Virus record (IMG/VR): IMGVR_UViG_3300025674_007600
Location: 1 to 49,042 of that record
Strand: one strand, 5' to 3'
DNA from: a virus
DNA length: 49,042 bases
Position numbers and translations under genes: made by a program. Positions within the stretch are counted from its first letter, which is position 1; every line of letters starts with the position of its first letter. Below the pieces are notes generated by a model. It was not told the DNA's origin. It did not search any database and saw nothing but the letters and a program-made list of their open reading frames with translations. Below are positions 9,163-17,363 of the stretch, piece by piece.

Positions 9163-10394
9163 TAGTTTGTCCTATTGTGTCGGCTGTTGATGTAAAGCGC
9201 GCCGACTGGTTCCAAATAATCAATCTTGTAAGCAAGCATCTCTTGTCTTGTGGCCCACAACTTGAACCACTGTTTTAAGGAAAGAAGAACATACTCAAAA
9301 TAGTTCATAAAGTCAACTGGTGTTGGAGCAGTGGTTCCGGGGACAGGGCTTATAACTGTGTCTGGTGTGATGGTATTTTCTGCTATACTCCATGTAATAC
9401 GTATTAGCCCAGACAAAATACTGTTTATCAACTGAACATTATCATGCAACTTTGAAAGGTACTCTTGCAGGTTGTCACCCTTTGGGATCGGCTGTAGGTA
9501 GTTTATTTCTCTTCCACCGGGGAATTCTGGGTTTCCAAGGGTCAGTCCTTCCAGTCCCGTCTTGAAATCCCTGTTGCCGGCGATTAGGTCGATTCCAAAG
9601 ACTGTCCCAATCTTTCCATTTATTGAGTTGCGACCTGGGGGATTCTTTTGTGTTACCAGCTTGATTCCCTTTCTTGCGATGACCCGGATCGAGTCTGCCT
9701 TCATGGCAATCGCGGAGTCAGAATAAGATCGGCCGACGAAGCCATCACAAATGTCAAAGTAGTCGTCAATGTCGGCTCTTTGAGAAATGTAGATTCGCGC
9801 CGCGTCTCCCGGCGAGATGTCTCGGTTGAGTGATCCAAAGTTCTTATCTGCTCGCCCAGGGATCCACTCACCCCTCTCTCCGGTCCTACCAGCCTCACCA
9901 GGGCTCCAGCCTTGTAGGCCGACCACAATGTCTATTGCACCTGCTCGCGTGTGCCCCAGGCCGCCGTAGCCGGTCTCAGGGCCACCCCAACGATCTCTTC
10001 CGAGGATGATGTGGGTGTTGTTCTGGCCGGATGTTACCGTCTCACTGTCCGAGGCATTGTAGGCTGGTAGTTTTTCTTTGAGTTTCTTGTTTTGCATTCC
10101 AGCATTTTCAAAGGGCTCCAGGCTCCCATCATAAGGATCGAGAGTGTCGCTAGAGCCTACGGCGCCGATTCTGGTATCTTGCTCTGGTGGAGGGAGAAGA
10201 TTCTTGGAAGTTTCGGGAACTGGTAGTTGCTCTTCGGTGTAGACTTCCTGTGATAAGTCGGCTCTCGCAAAACCTTCTGCTCGATTTATTTCGTATTGCG
10301 TAGGCCCCTGTTCTTCTTCAAGTTGTCCAAGGGCGCGAGAAGCCTCGGCGCGCGACTCTGTGTATCTTGAGTAACTTCTTGTTCTATTTCCCAT
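9162..10394 (-). CDS. Putative baseplate or tail structural protein
   Basis: A 410-residue protein whose ATG at 10394 overlaps the stop of the lysozyme gene and whose own stop overlaps the giant gene's start. The first 110 residues are polar, Glu/Gln/Pro-rich and probably disordered. The middle (about 125-260) has a Gly-rich folded region with RDRWGGPETGYGGLGHTRAG followed by AIDIVVGLQ, then SDSAIAMKADSIRVIARKGI (about 225-245), a beta-rich pattern of the kind seen in hub and spike proteins. No enzyme motif is evident. Its place between the tail lysozyme and the giant protein makes a baseplate role likely. The exact homologue is not recognised. Confidence 0.6.
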   Translation of the reverse strand: MGNRTRSYSRYTESRAEASRALGQLEEEQGPTQYEINRAEGFARADLSQEVYTEEQLPVPETSKNLLPPPEQDTRIGAVGSSDTLDPYDGSLEPFENAGMQNKKLKEKLPAYNASDSETVTSGQNNTHIILGRDRWGGPETGYGGLGHTRAGAIDIVVGLQGWSPGEAGRTGERGEWIPGRADKNFGSLNRDISPGDAARIYISQRADIDDYFDICDGFVGRSYSDSAIAMKADSIRVIARKGIKLVTQKNPPGRNSINGKIGTVFGIDLIAGNRDFKTGLEGLTLGNPEFPGGREINYLQPIPKGDNLQEYLSKLHDNVQLINSILSGLIRITWSIAENTITPDTVISPVPGTTAPTPVDFMNYFEYVLLSLKQWFKLWATRQEMLAYKIDYLEPVGALYINSRHNRTN

Positions 10395-11593
10395 TATGAG
10401 TTAACCTCGTTCTCTTGCCTCAACTCTCTGTAGAGCGCCGCTGCAAGTTCTTGTCTTTCTCTGTTCTCGGATTGGCCGTCAGCGCAGGCAGAACAGTTCT
10501 CAAAGTCTCTGGCTATGAGGCGGCCGTAGAAGGCAGCAGTCTCTTCCTCCGAGTAACCTTCGGCAACTTCTTGTCCGATGTACTGTGAAATGCTTCCGAT
10601 TTGTGTTAATCTGTTCGCCATAAATTGAAACTGCTTCTCTTCGTTCGTGATCGCATCAAGGACTTCTTGCTTGTTGTTGCGATCAAGACCAAAAAATTCT
10701 ATAAAGCGAGAGCCCTCGGCGTTGTCAGGGCATATGTTCAACTGAAAATAGCCAAATGAACAATAGTCAGCCTCTACTCCTCCCACGCCATCAACGGTTG
10801 TGATAGTTCTTGGGTGGTCCTTGTTTCCCGGCGATCTGGCGTCGCCGGCTGCGTTTGAAGTGAAGTTGGATTCCTGCTTCGCGTTCGCTGCCAGTCCCAT
10901 CAACATTGCATCGCTGTAACCCTGAAAAGCACCGGATGATCTCAATTTGTTGTAAAAGGCTACCGCGTCTTCGGAAACGACTGCATCCCCAGAAGCAAAA
11001 ACCTGTGAAGAGTCAGAGACTCCAGAATTCTTTAACGCTTCCGACCAGTTTCCTTCTGTTATGAGTTCTGTCACATACCCAAGCCTTCTGTTGCTGTCAG
11101 TGAAACGAACATTTACCACAGAACCCTCTGGGCACTCTTCTAACAAACTTTTGTTGGTCTTGTCCGCTACAGAACTTATTTGGAAGGATGGGAACCGAAG
11201 TATGCGTCTTATGTATTCCTGTTGATCTCCAGCAAAATAAAGCGGGTTTGTCATTGTAGCGTGAAGTTCTGGTATGTAGCAAATGAAGAAGGTTGATGAA
11301 TCAGAGCCCTGACTATCAAGGAAAGGAAGCAAACTTCGTAGAGCAGAAAATAAAGAAAACTCTGACTGTGTTTTGAGTTTCCAAAGAACAATGGCTTTGA
11401 AGTTTAGGACATTCTTGAACTTGTCTGTTGCATATGCATTGCTGACCAGTTCATCATAGACCGCCTTTTGGTTGTCTATGATCATTCCAGGGTTGAGGAT
11501 CGGATCGGCTACATCTACTCCGAGCGAGTCTCCGAGGCCGTCAACAAACTCTTTTACTTGCTCTGGGGTTATTTGGGGAAACCCGGCTGCCAT
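10394..11593 (-). CDS. Baseplate-associated tail lysozyme
   Basis: A 399-residue, two-part protein. Residues 1-190 look like a baseplate or hub domain. Residues about 208-390 carry a phage tail lysozyme-type domain: an early helix 'DAMLMGLAANAKQESNF' with a likely catalytic Glu at 241, followed by 'YCSFGYFQLNI' (about 277-287), the S-x-G-x-x-Q segment of lytic transglycosylase and phi29 gp13-like folds. It would cut peptidoglycan locally as the tail tube passes. T4 uses gp5 for this; here the lytic domain is of a different type and sits at the C-terminus. ATG at 11593 overlaps the upstream TGA. Confidence 0.75.
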   Translation of the reverse strand: MAAGFPQITPEQVKEFVDGLGDSLGVDVADPILNPGMIIDNQKAVYDELVSNAYATDKFKNVLNFKAIVLWKLKTQSEFSLFSALRSLLPFLDSQGSDSSTFFICYIPELHATMTNPLYFAGDQQEYIRRILRFPSFQISSVADKTNKSLLEECPEGSVVNVRFTDSNRRLGYVTELITEGNWSEALKNSGVSDSSQVFASGDAVVSEDAVAFYNKLRSSGAFQGYSDAMLMGLAANAKQESNFTSNAAGDARSPGNKDHPRTITTVDGVGGVEADYCSFGYFQLNICPDNAEGSRFIEFFGLDRNNKQEVLDAITNEEKQFQFMANRLTQIGSISQYIGQEVAEGYSEEETAAFYGRLIARDFENCSACADGQSENRERQELAAALYRELRQENEVNS

Positions 11594-11877
11594 CAGCCCT
11601 CCTCCTGCAACAGATCGAAGATATCAGCCTTGTCCTTGTCGGATAGACCAACATCGCCTGACTGCTGCTTATGAACCAGGCCAGCGATCTTCACCAACTG
11701 TTCGTTGCTCCTCTGAAGCGTCTCGACATACTTAGCAGCCACCGCACCGACCTGTGCGTGTCTCTGCTCGTCTTTGGAGAGGTAACGCATCACGTCGTCC
11801 AGAAGCTCTCTGGTGACCTCTCGGTCATTTTGAACGTTGTCTATGGCTGTTTCAAGGTATGTCTCAAGATCTTTCAC
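11593..11877 (-). CDS. Small helical protein of unknown function
   Basis: 94 residues, rich in charged helix formers (ETYLETAIDNVQNDREV..., SKDEQRHAQVGAVAAKYVET). I do not recognise it. The start is GTG at 11877, overlapping the gp55 stop in ATGTGA, with a GAGGG sequence 6 bases before it; no in-frame ATG lies near. The protein looks like a soluble helical bundle or coiled coil. Between gp55 and the tail lysozyme, it could be an assembly factor, but that is only context. Confidence 0.7.
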   Translation of the reverse strand: MKDLETYLETAIDNVQNDREVTRELLDDVMRYLSKDEQRHAQVGAVAAKYVETLQRSNEQLVKIAGLVHKQQSGDVGLSDKDKADIFDLLQEEG

Positions 11878-12575
11878 ATCTCACCCTCGTCCCACTTTTC
11901 CTTAAACACTGCATACTTTGCGCGCATCTTGTTAAGGTTGCTGACCACTTGCTTTGTGTTTAGGCCAGTTATCTCTCGTAGGTATAAGTAAATAGCTTTC
12001 TTGTTGAAAATTTCTATGTCATTAGCAGAGTCAAAAAGTATCTTCACGGCATTTAAAACTTTCTCTTCGTTCTCTTTCATCTTCTCATCTTCCCAAGAGT
12101 TGATCTCGTTCATAAGAAAACTGAAGAACTCATCGTGCTCTCGCTTCTTTGGGTAGGGGTTGCTGGTTGAGAGGTACTTGAGTTCAAGTTCCTTTGGGAG
12201 TTGTTCAACGATCTCCATCTCAGTCCTGCGCTTCTTGCTCTGCTTCTTGACCTTGTGAATAAACCAGTTCTTTGTAATGACTGAAAAGTAAGAGAACGCT
12301 TTTGACTTCTGCTTGTTATACTTTGGCAAGATCGTTACAAGGTAGATCTTACATTCGTCTTGTAGCGACTCAATGTTCGGTAAAGTTGTGAACTTGTAAG
12401 TATAAACGATCTTGTCGACCATCTCGCTGAACGCTGGACCGATAAGTTCATTGTAAAGTTCTGATCGCTCTCTTATGCAGTTGGATGCAACATATTTTAC
12501 TATTGCGTCTTCGTGCTCTACGGTAAAATACATCCTCCCTTTTCTACGGCTTCTCTTAGGCATTGGCTTCGGCAT
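11874..12575 (-). CDS. 55: Late-transcription sigma factor, gp55-like
   Basis: A 233-residue basic protein with a sigma region 2-like core: 'ECKIYLVTILPKYNKQKS' then 'KAFSYFSVITKNWFIHKVKK', the pattern of T4 gp55 (…KAFAYF…F.RR…). gp55 replaces the host sigma factor and directs RNA polymerase to late promoters. The open frame extends to 12668, but AGGAGG at 12585-12590 sits 6-9 bases before ATGs at 12578 and 12575, so the real start is one of these (12575 chosen). The gene overlaps the end of the preceding acidic membrane protein by 20 bases. The C-terminal region beyond residue 150 (ITGLNTKQVVSNLNKMRAKY) resembles a short helix-turn-helix. Confidence 0.8.
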   Translation of the reverse strand: MPKPMPKRSRRKGRMYFTVEHEDAIVKYVASNCIRERSELYNELIGPAFSEMVDKIVYTYKFTTLPNIESLQDECKIYLVTILPKYNKQKSKAFSYFSVITKNWFIHKVKKQSKKRRTEMEIVEQLPKELELKYLSTSNPYPKKREHDEFFSFLMNEINSWEDEKMKENEEKVLNAVKILFDSANDIEIFNKKAIYLYLREITGLNTKQVVSNLNKMRAKYAVFKEKWDEGEM

Positions 12576-12900
12576 CATCAGGCACCTCCTCTGTTTCATC
12601 CTCCTCGACCTCATCATAGTCCTCATCAATGAGGGCATAGATGTCGGCAAAGTCCTCCAGTGTGTCACGGAGGGCTCGGGAGTGAGCGATTAGGCCGCCA
12701 AGAATCTCGTCGCCATAGAACATTTCCATTTCGTGAACTTGGTTTAGGTGCTCGTCAAAGTCCATAACCTCTTCGGTTAGGTCTCGCATGTTCGAGGTCA
12801 CATCGTAAAAGTTCCTCAAAACATTCCTAAGGTACCAGATCCCAACTGCATTCGTAACAAGGGAAATAGCACAAACAACAATAAAAACATCAAATATCAT
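12556..12900 (-). CDS. Membrane-anchored acidic protein, unknown function
   Basis: 114 residues with one N-terminal membrane segment (about residues 2-24, IFDVFIVVCAISLVTNAVGI), a helical middle (DLTEEVMDFDEHLNQVHEME) and a strongly acidic tail (DEDYDEVEEDETEEVPDDAE). The ATG at 12900 has a GAAGGGTGA ribosome site; a longer GTG start at 12909 is less likely. Predicted topology is a single anchor with a cytoplasmic or periplasmic coiled domain. Small genes of this kind occur beside gp55 in marine T4-like phages, but I know no function. Confidence 0.7.
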   Translation of the reverse strand: MIFDVFIVVCAISLVTNAVGIWYLRNVLRNFYDVTSNMRDLTEEVMDFDEHLNQVHEMEMFYGDEILGGLIAHSRALRDTLEDFADIYALIDEDYDEVEEDETEEVPDDAEANA

Positions 12901-13144
12901 CAAGTTCACCCTTCATATTTCTTTTTTCCTCTTCGATCTCTCTCCTTGTGTCTTCGATAAATTCCCTAACAACTTCACCAGGCTTTTGGGGGCTTTGGTT
13001 TATAGAAACACGAAAAGGCAGTGAAGGAACCCTCTTTAGAGAGCCCTCACTGCCGCACTTACAATCAGTTAAACGGTCGTGAATGGAATGGAAGACTTCG
13101 AAATACTCGGCACAAGCATCGCACCTATAAGTATAACGCGGCAA
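12890..13144 (-). CDS. FmdB-type zinc-ribbon protein
   Basis: 84 residues beginning (M)PRYTYRCDACAEYFEVFHS, with Cys pairs CDAC and CKCG: the FmdB/CxxC_CXXC_SSSS zinc-ribbon signature of small putative regulatory proteins. The rest is a charged helix. The start is a TTG at 13144: GGGGAGGA lies 5-6 bases upstream, and the family normally begins exactly at the Pro-Arg-Tyr. The upstream ATG at 13174 would add ten residues unlike the family. Such zinc ribbons occur in many T4-like phages next to gp55, which suggests a role in transcription, not proven. Confidence 0.75.
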   Translation of the reverse strand: MPRYTYRCDACAEYFEVFHSIHDRLTDCKCGSEGSLKRVPSLPFRVSINQSPQKPGEVVREFIEDTRREIEEEKRNMKGELDDI

Positions 13145-13145
13145 G

Positions 13146-13340
13146 TCATTCCTCCCCTTCTTCATCAAAATCATGCCCCATCTTTACGAGAGGGGGGTTC
13201 AAAACAACCAAACCCTGCTCTGAAAGGCGAAACTTGAAGCCCTTTAGAACTGGAACAATGTCTGACTGTTCCATTAGGGATTTCTGTAGCGCCATCATTA
13301 GTGCGCCGAGGGCCTGGTCGGCTAAGTGCATATCTTTCAT
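13146..13340 (-). CDS. Conserved-looking small phage protein
   Basis: 64 residues, MKDMHLADQALGALMMALQK at the N-terminus followed by a mixed alpha/beta segment (VPVLKGFKFRLSEQGLVVLN) and an acidic tail. I recall similar short proteins next to the zinc-ribbon gene in T4-like marine phages, but know no function. The ATG at 13340 may be replaced by the in-frame ATG at 13331. The stop TGA lies within the ribosome site region of the FmdB-like gene, suggesting coupled translation. Confidence 0.65.
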   Translation of the reverse strand: MKDMHLADQALGALMMALQKSLMEQSDIVPVLKGFKFRLSEQGLVVLNPPLVKMGHDFDEEGEE

Positions 13341-13342
13341 TT

Positions 13343-14173
13343 TTACTCCTTTGTTACAGCACCTTCAATACGATGCCAGTCATGTTCTTTTCTAACTTCC
13401 ATGTTTTTATCCCAAGCTGCGTTTAGCATTTTGGCATCAACATTGTTTTGTTGCGAGTATGTGATCATCGCATTTAAATCTTTTGGAAAACACTTTCCTC
13501 CAAATCCAAAGTCTCCATCTGGTCCGGGTACCTGAAAATGACTCTTTCCGATCCTCTTATCATACAAAGCCAGACGAACCACATCATCGTAGTTAATATC
13601 AGTTGAACTACAAATCTGACTCATTTCATTTGCGAAAGATACTTTGACAGATAAAAAGTTATTGATAAAATATTTTACCATTTCAGCCGTGTGCCAATCC
13701 GTGGTAAAATAATACTTGTCGTTAAACACATTATGAAGCAACCTTACACATTCTGCGGTGTCTTCTGGTTCTCCACCAAAAATCATTCTATTGCAGTTCT
13801 TAAAGTCTTCTATGTGATTTGCTTCGGTAAGAAACTCTGGACTAAATACGATGCGGATATTGGGATGCCGCTTTTTAATTTCTTTACATGTTCCTGGTAA
13901 AACAGTAGACTTTAAGATAATAATATTGTCATTATAGTGACAATAGATCTCATCCATCGCGTTGTGGATTATCGACAGATCGCATCGGCCATCCTCAAAC
14001 ATTGGGGTTGGCAGGGCAACAAATATGACCTGACATTGCTCCACAACCTCTCTTACTTCTTTACAGTCAGATAACTGAGGCTTCTTATCAAAGATTACAA
14101 AGTCATAGGTGTCTTTGAGGTTTTCATATACAGCAGAACCAACAAACCCATTGCCAATTAAACCTATTTTCAT
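13343..14173 (-). CDS. Short nucleotide-sugar dehydrogenase (UDP-Glc/GDP-Man family)
   Basis: 276 residues with the N-terminal Rossmann motif GLIGNGFVG (4-12), the middle-domain helix AEMVKYFINNFLSVKVSFAN (163-182; catalytic Lys at 167) and the catalytic Cys motif GFGGKCFPKD (Cys 228). These enzymes oxidise a nucleotide sugar at C6 to its uronic acid with two NAD+. Family members usually have about 400-440 residues; here the C-terminal sugar-nucleotide-binding domain is absent. It is the last gene of the glycan island and overlaps the epimerase gene by 4 bases. The substrate cannot be told from sequence, and without the third domain the activity itself is uncertain. Confidence 0.85.
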   Translation of the reverse strand: MKIGLIGNGFVGSAVYENLKDTYDFVIFDKKPQLSDCKEVREVVEQCQVIFVALPTPMFEDGRCDLSIIHNAMDEIYCHYNDNIIILKSTVLPGTCKEIKKRHPNIRIVFSPEFLTEANHIEDFKNCNRMIFGGEPEDTAECVRLLHNVFNDKYYFTTDWHTAEMVKYFINNFLSVKVSFANEMSQICSSTDINYDDVVRLALYDKRIGKSHFQVPGPDGDFGFGGKCFPKDLNAMITYSQQNNVDAKMLNAAWDKNMEVRKEHDWHRIEGAVTKE

Positions 14174-15048
14174 CCCAATTCCTTTTTAAGTAAATAAAAA
14201 CACTCTGATATACCGTCAATTATATCATGCTTTGGTGACCAACCAAGATCTCTTAGGGTTGTTATATCTGCTTTCGTATGCATAACATCACCTTGTCTTG
14301 GTGTTATATAATCAAATATAACTTGTGGGAAGTATTTTGTCACTATCTTTTTTGCATCATTTAAAGAAATACTGTCTCCTGTTCCGACATCAAACCAAGT
14401 ACCAGAAAACTTACCACCATATTCCATGCAAAAGATGTTAGCCGAGACAATATCTAGTTTGTGTGCCATGTCTCTGCTCTGAGTTCCATCCCCTGTAATG
14501 AATGGATTTTTACCATCTCTAATAAACTGCATCCAATTTGCTATGGCTGTTGCGTAAGGTCCGTCAGCTTTTTGATCTGGGGAGTAGACGTTGAAGTACC
14601 TTAGACAAACTGTATCAACACCGTACAATCTAGACCACACGCCGCACATACTCTCTGGCATGTACTTAGAGGAGCCATACGGATTTTGCGGGCCATCTCC
14701 GTCACCCAATACAGACGAGGAGCTAGAATAAATTACTCTTTTGGTGTTGCATGCTCTGGCAAATTCCAGAACATACAATGAACTTAATACATTGTTTTCT
14801 ATAACATGTATCGGGTTCTCTACGCTGTAAGCAACTCTTGGAATAGCGGCCAAATGAAAGATGTAATCAGGCTTAAAATTAAACCAGTGTGGATGAAACT
14901 GGCCGTCTAGACCCGGCTTTAAACATTCTAAAATATCGTGACCATCTTGAAGATCAATTCCCATGACTTCATGGCCTAAACTTTTAAGCTGCTTATACAC
15001 CTCCGAGCCTATGTAGCCCTTGTGTCCAGTTACCAAACATCTAGCCAT
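14170..15048 (-). CDS. NAD-dependent sugar epimerase/dehydratase
   Basis: 292 residues of the extended short-chain dehydrogenase family. It shows VTGHKGYIGSEVYKQL (NAD-binding GxxGxxG), 'YIFHLAAIPRVAYSV', 'VIYSSSSSVLGDG' and the catalytic YxxxK as 'YGSSKYMPE'. 'GDGTQSRDM' and 'FDVGTGDSISLND' follow the UDP-glucose 4-epimerase/WbpP pattern. A long open frame runs upstream to 15288, but the ATG at 15048 starts exactly at the family's N-terminus (MARCLVTG) and has GGAG about 8 bases before it. It overlaps the preceding epimerase by 8 bases. It likely makes a UDP- or GDP-sugar for the island's transferases. Confidence 0.88.
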   Translation of the reverse strand: MARCLVTGHKGYIGSEVYKQLKSLGHEVMGIDLQDGHDILECLKPGLDGQFHPHWFNFKPDYIFHLAAIPRVAYSVENPIHVIENNVLSSLYVLEFARACNTKRVIYSSSSSVLGDGDGPQNPYGSSKYMPESMCGVWSRLYGVDTVCLRYFNVYSPDQKADGPYATAIANWMQFIRDGKNPFITGDGTQSRDMAHKLDIVSANIFCMEYGGKFSGTWFDVGTGDSISLNDAKKIVTKYFPQVIFDYITPRQGDVMHTKADITTLRDLGWSPKHDIIDGISECFYLLKKELG

Positions 15049-16048
15049 TACTTTTCTCCACTTGTTGAGAAATCCAATTATATGTTCTTTCCATGCCTTC
15101 GTATAGTGGTCTTGACACTTCCCAGCCAATTTTTTCACGATACAGGGTATTGTCTGAGTTTCTGCCGTTGACTCCGATTGGGCAGCGATGACCGTATTTA
15201 GCCTCAAACTCTTCACCGTCGATGTTGTAAACTTCCAGATCCTTGCCAGAAATTTGTATAGCCATTCTAGCAAAATCGTTAATAGCAATCATCTCTTCAG
15301 AACCAATGTTGACTGGTCCCGTAAAGTCAGACTGCATCAAGCGGTAAGTGGCTTCGACACACTCATCAACATACAGGAAGGATCTAGTCTGAGTACCCGG
15401 TCCCCACACCTCAATCTTACTGCCTTCTGGGGCTTGTGCTACTTTGCGACAGAAAGCAGCGGGAGCCTTTTCTCTACCACCTTCCCAAGTTCCATATGGT
15501 CCAAAGATATTGTGATACCTTGCTACTCGAACCTCAAGTCCCTTGTTTCTCATGAAAGCCAAGAATAGTCTTTCTGAAAATAACTTTTCCCAACCATACT
15601 CTGAATCTGGATTCGCTGGGTATGCTGAACCCTCAACACAGTTTGGGTTATCAGGATCTAGCTGGTTATGTTCTGGGTACATACAAGCAGAAGAAGAGTA
15701 GAATACTCTCTTAACCTTCTTCTTGGCTGCTTCATGGGCGACATTAAGGTTAATCATAGCAGAATTATGCATGATATCTGCATCATTTTCGCCGGTAAAA
15801 ACGAAACCTGCGCCACCCATATCAGCAGCAAGCTGATAAATCTCATCCATTTCTTCGTCGATTACAGCCGCTACAACATAAGGATCTCGCAGGTCTCCAA
15901 TAACAAAATGATCTGCCATTTCATCAACCTTGTGAAATTCGTTGTACTTAAGATCAACACCACGCACCCAGTATCCTTTCGACTTTAGATACCGAACAAG
16001 ATGACCACCGATGAAACCACCGGCTCCACACACTAATGCTTTCTTCAT
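15041..16048 (-). CDS. GDP-mannose 3,5-epimerase-like protein
   Basis: 335 residues starting MKKALVCGAGGFIGGHLVRY. It resembles GDP-mannose 3,5-epimerase strongly: 'IYQLAADMGGAGFV', 'SSACMYPEHNQL', 'SEYGWEKLFSERL' (catalytic YxxxK), 'EKAPAAFCRKVAQ' and 'TQTRSFLYVDECVEA' all match the plant/bacterial GME pattern. GME converts GDP-mannose to GDP-L-galactose (and GDP-L-gulose). The ATG at 16048 has GGAG 7 bases upstream; the longer start at 16069 would add seven unsupported residues. It overlaps the sulfotransferase stop. Its presence suggests L-galactose or a derivative in the glycan. Confidence 0.85.
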   Translation of the reverse strand: MKKALVCGAGGFIGGHLVRYLKSKGYWVRGVDLKYNEFHKVDEMADHFVIGDLRDPYVVAAVIDEEMDEIYQLAADMGGAGFVFTGENDADIMHNSAMINLNVAHEAAKKKVKRVFYSSSACMYPEHNQLDPDNPNCVEGSAYPANPDSEYGWEKLFSERLFLAFMRNKGLEVRVARYHNIFGPYGTWEGGREKAPAAFCRKVAQAPEGSKIEVWGPGTQTRSFLYVDECVEATYRLMQSDFTGPVNIGSEEMIAINDFARMAIQISGKDLEVYNIDGEEFEAKYGHRCPIGVNGRNSDNTLYREKIGWEVSRPLYEGMERTYNWISQQVEKSNG

Positions 16049-16671
16049 TTCACACTCCAAATTTTGCAATCTTCAGCATTGTTTATTTTCTCTATCAAAG
16101 AAGAGTAGCCAGAATTAAAAATATTTAATTGTTCGTCTGTCAAACTCTGCCTTAAATTTGTAGATTCTCTAATTTTACGCTCAGGAAGCCTAAAGCTAAA
16201 ATCTAGAAACTCGGAAATTTTATTCTCATTTTCCCACATAGTTTCATATCTTAAACACATAATATCACATGTTTGCGGTTTGTAAAATGAATCAAACATT
16301 TTTTCTAGTTTTAGAACGTCTTGGTTAAAAATATTTCTAAACTCTCCCCAATCAGCATCTAGATTCTTGAAGTGGGCAGGTCCCCAGTAGCCTTCAGTTT
16401 TGCTTTTCCTAACGACAGACAATATAATATCCAGAGGATTACCAAAAGTAAAAATAACTTTGCAGTTGTCAGGGTATTGAGTTGGATACAGGTGTGTTTT
16501 GTGAACTACACCGTTCTTAAATACACTAGGATATTCTCTTATAAATGGTCTTGTCTTTTTTAGGAATGGCTTTTCATGCTCCTGAAATCCCCACAAATGA
16601 TTGTGCAAAGCTACTGTCATTAACTGAGAGCCACATCGCCCGAGTGATGCTACAACATATGAATTGTTCAT
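16045..16671 (-). CDS. Sulfotransferase-like protein
   Basis: 208 residues. 'VVASLGRCGSQLMTVAL' near the N-terminus (residues 6-22) matches the PAPS 5'-phosphosulfate loop of sulfotransferases; 'VHKTHLYP' gives a downstream His/Lys motif, and 'CKVIFTFGNPLDIILSVVRK' corresponds to the 3'-phosphate region, although the usual Arg before N-P is replaced (FGNP). Such enzymes move sulfate from PAPS to a sugar or protein. ATG at 16671 overlaps the previous stop as ATGA; the longer frame starts at a TTG with no ribosome site. The substrate is probably a sugar of the island's glycan (inference). Confidence 0.7.
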   Translation of the reverse strand: MNNSYVVASLGRCGSQLMTVALHNHLWGFQEHEKPFLKKTRPFIREYPSVFKNGVVHKTHLYPTQYPDNCKVIFTFGNPLDIILSVVRKSKTEGYWGPAHFKNLDADWGEFRNIFNQDVLKLEKMFDSFYKPQTCDIMCLRYETMWENENKISEFLDFSFRLPERKIRESTNLRQSLTDEQLNIFNSGYSSLIEKINNAEDCKIWSVK

Positions 16672-17363
16672 TTTATCACGTATACCCAAGTTTCTGGCCA
16701 ATCAAAGCACACTTCATAATAACCATAGTTTTTTAACTGTGGCTTAACGGTAACATGCTGAAATTTCTCCGACCACTTATGCTTTTCAACATAATCGATC
16801 ACATCTTGGTGACTAATCTTTTGTGGATGAAAATCGCCATCTATTTCATCTTTTGTATCAAACATCAAAAACATACTTTTTGAAATTCTTAAGCACTCAT
16901 CAATAGATGCTTTCCAATCCCAACCATGATCAATAGAATTGTAACCAAAAAGAATGTCCAAAGAGTTGTCTTCTAGATGAATGTGTTCAGCGGGAGCATT
17001 GATGAAATGAGAATTAGAAGTCCAATCGACGTAATTCATATCTCTGAAGTCATTCATAAAAATATCAATGAAATATTTTTCTTTGCAATTCATTTTATAG
17101 CACTCTATGATACCTCCATAAGGTCCTACAGATATCTCTCCTATAATTTTGTCTTCAACATTGTCAAATTGTAGACCAGTAACATTTTTTATATCATTTA
17201 AGAAAAAATCATAGTTTGCCCTTTTAGTTTCAGGCTTTTCTTTTGGATCACTTTTGCCTACTTTTTTCCACCAATCAATATTCGTAGTTCTAATATTGTC
17301 CCAAGTCAAATGATTGTTGAGACCAAATTTTTGCTTTTCTAAATTATATGGTTTTTTTAGCAT
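16668..17363 (-). CDS. Putative SAM-dependent methyltransferase
   Basis: 231 residues. The middle looks like a class I methyltransferase: 'DKIIGEISVGPYGGIIECYK' (motif I region, about residues 70-90), 'EHIHLEDNSLDILFGYNSIDHGWDW' is the motif III-IV 'lPf.d.sfD.V...~~~H' pattern of the type-11 family, then 'SIDECLRISKSMFLMFDTKDE' as the strand after it. The motif I Gly-rich loop is degenerate (GPYGG). The gene overlaps its neighbours by 4-7 bases. It would methylate an acceptor sugar or small molecule; the substrate is unknown. Confidence 0.65.
   Translation of the reverse strand: MLKKPYNLEKQKFGLNNHLTWDNIRTTNIDWWKKVGKSDPKEKPETKRANYDFFLNDIKNVTGLQFDNVEDKIIGEISVGPYGGIIECYKMNCKEKYFIDIFMNDFRDMNYVDWTSNSHFINAPAEHIHLEDNSLDILFGYNSIDHGWDWKASIDECLRISKSMFLMFDTKDEIDGDFHPQKISHQDVIDYVEKHKWSEKFQHVTVKPQLKNYGYYEVCFDWPETWVYVIK

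Noticed and set aside
11593-11877. Small terminase (gp16-like) identity for the 94-residue protein
   Set aside because: Only helical character and length suggest it; no terminase motif and no large terminase nearby.
12576-12668. N-terminal Met/Arg-rich extension of gp55
   Set aside because: It is the acidic membrane gene read in another frame; AGGAGG points to 12575-12578.
13017-13054. 8-bp perfect inverted repeat GGCAGTGA/TCACTGCC in the zinc-ribbon gene
   Set aside because: Inside coding sequence, no T-run after it on the coding strand; possible RNA structure, but not a supported terminator or regulator.
15048-15288. N-terminal extension of the epimerase overlapping the upstream gene
   Set aside because: The extra 80 residues are the upstream epimerase read in another frame; family start and ribosome site agree with 15048.
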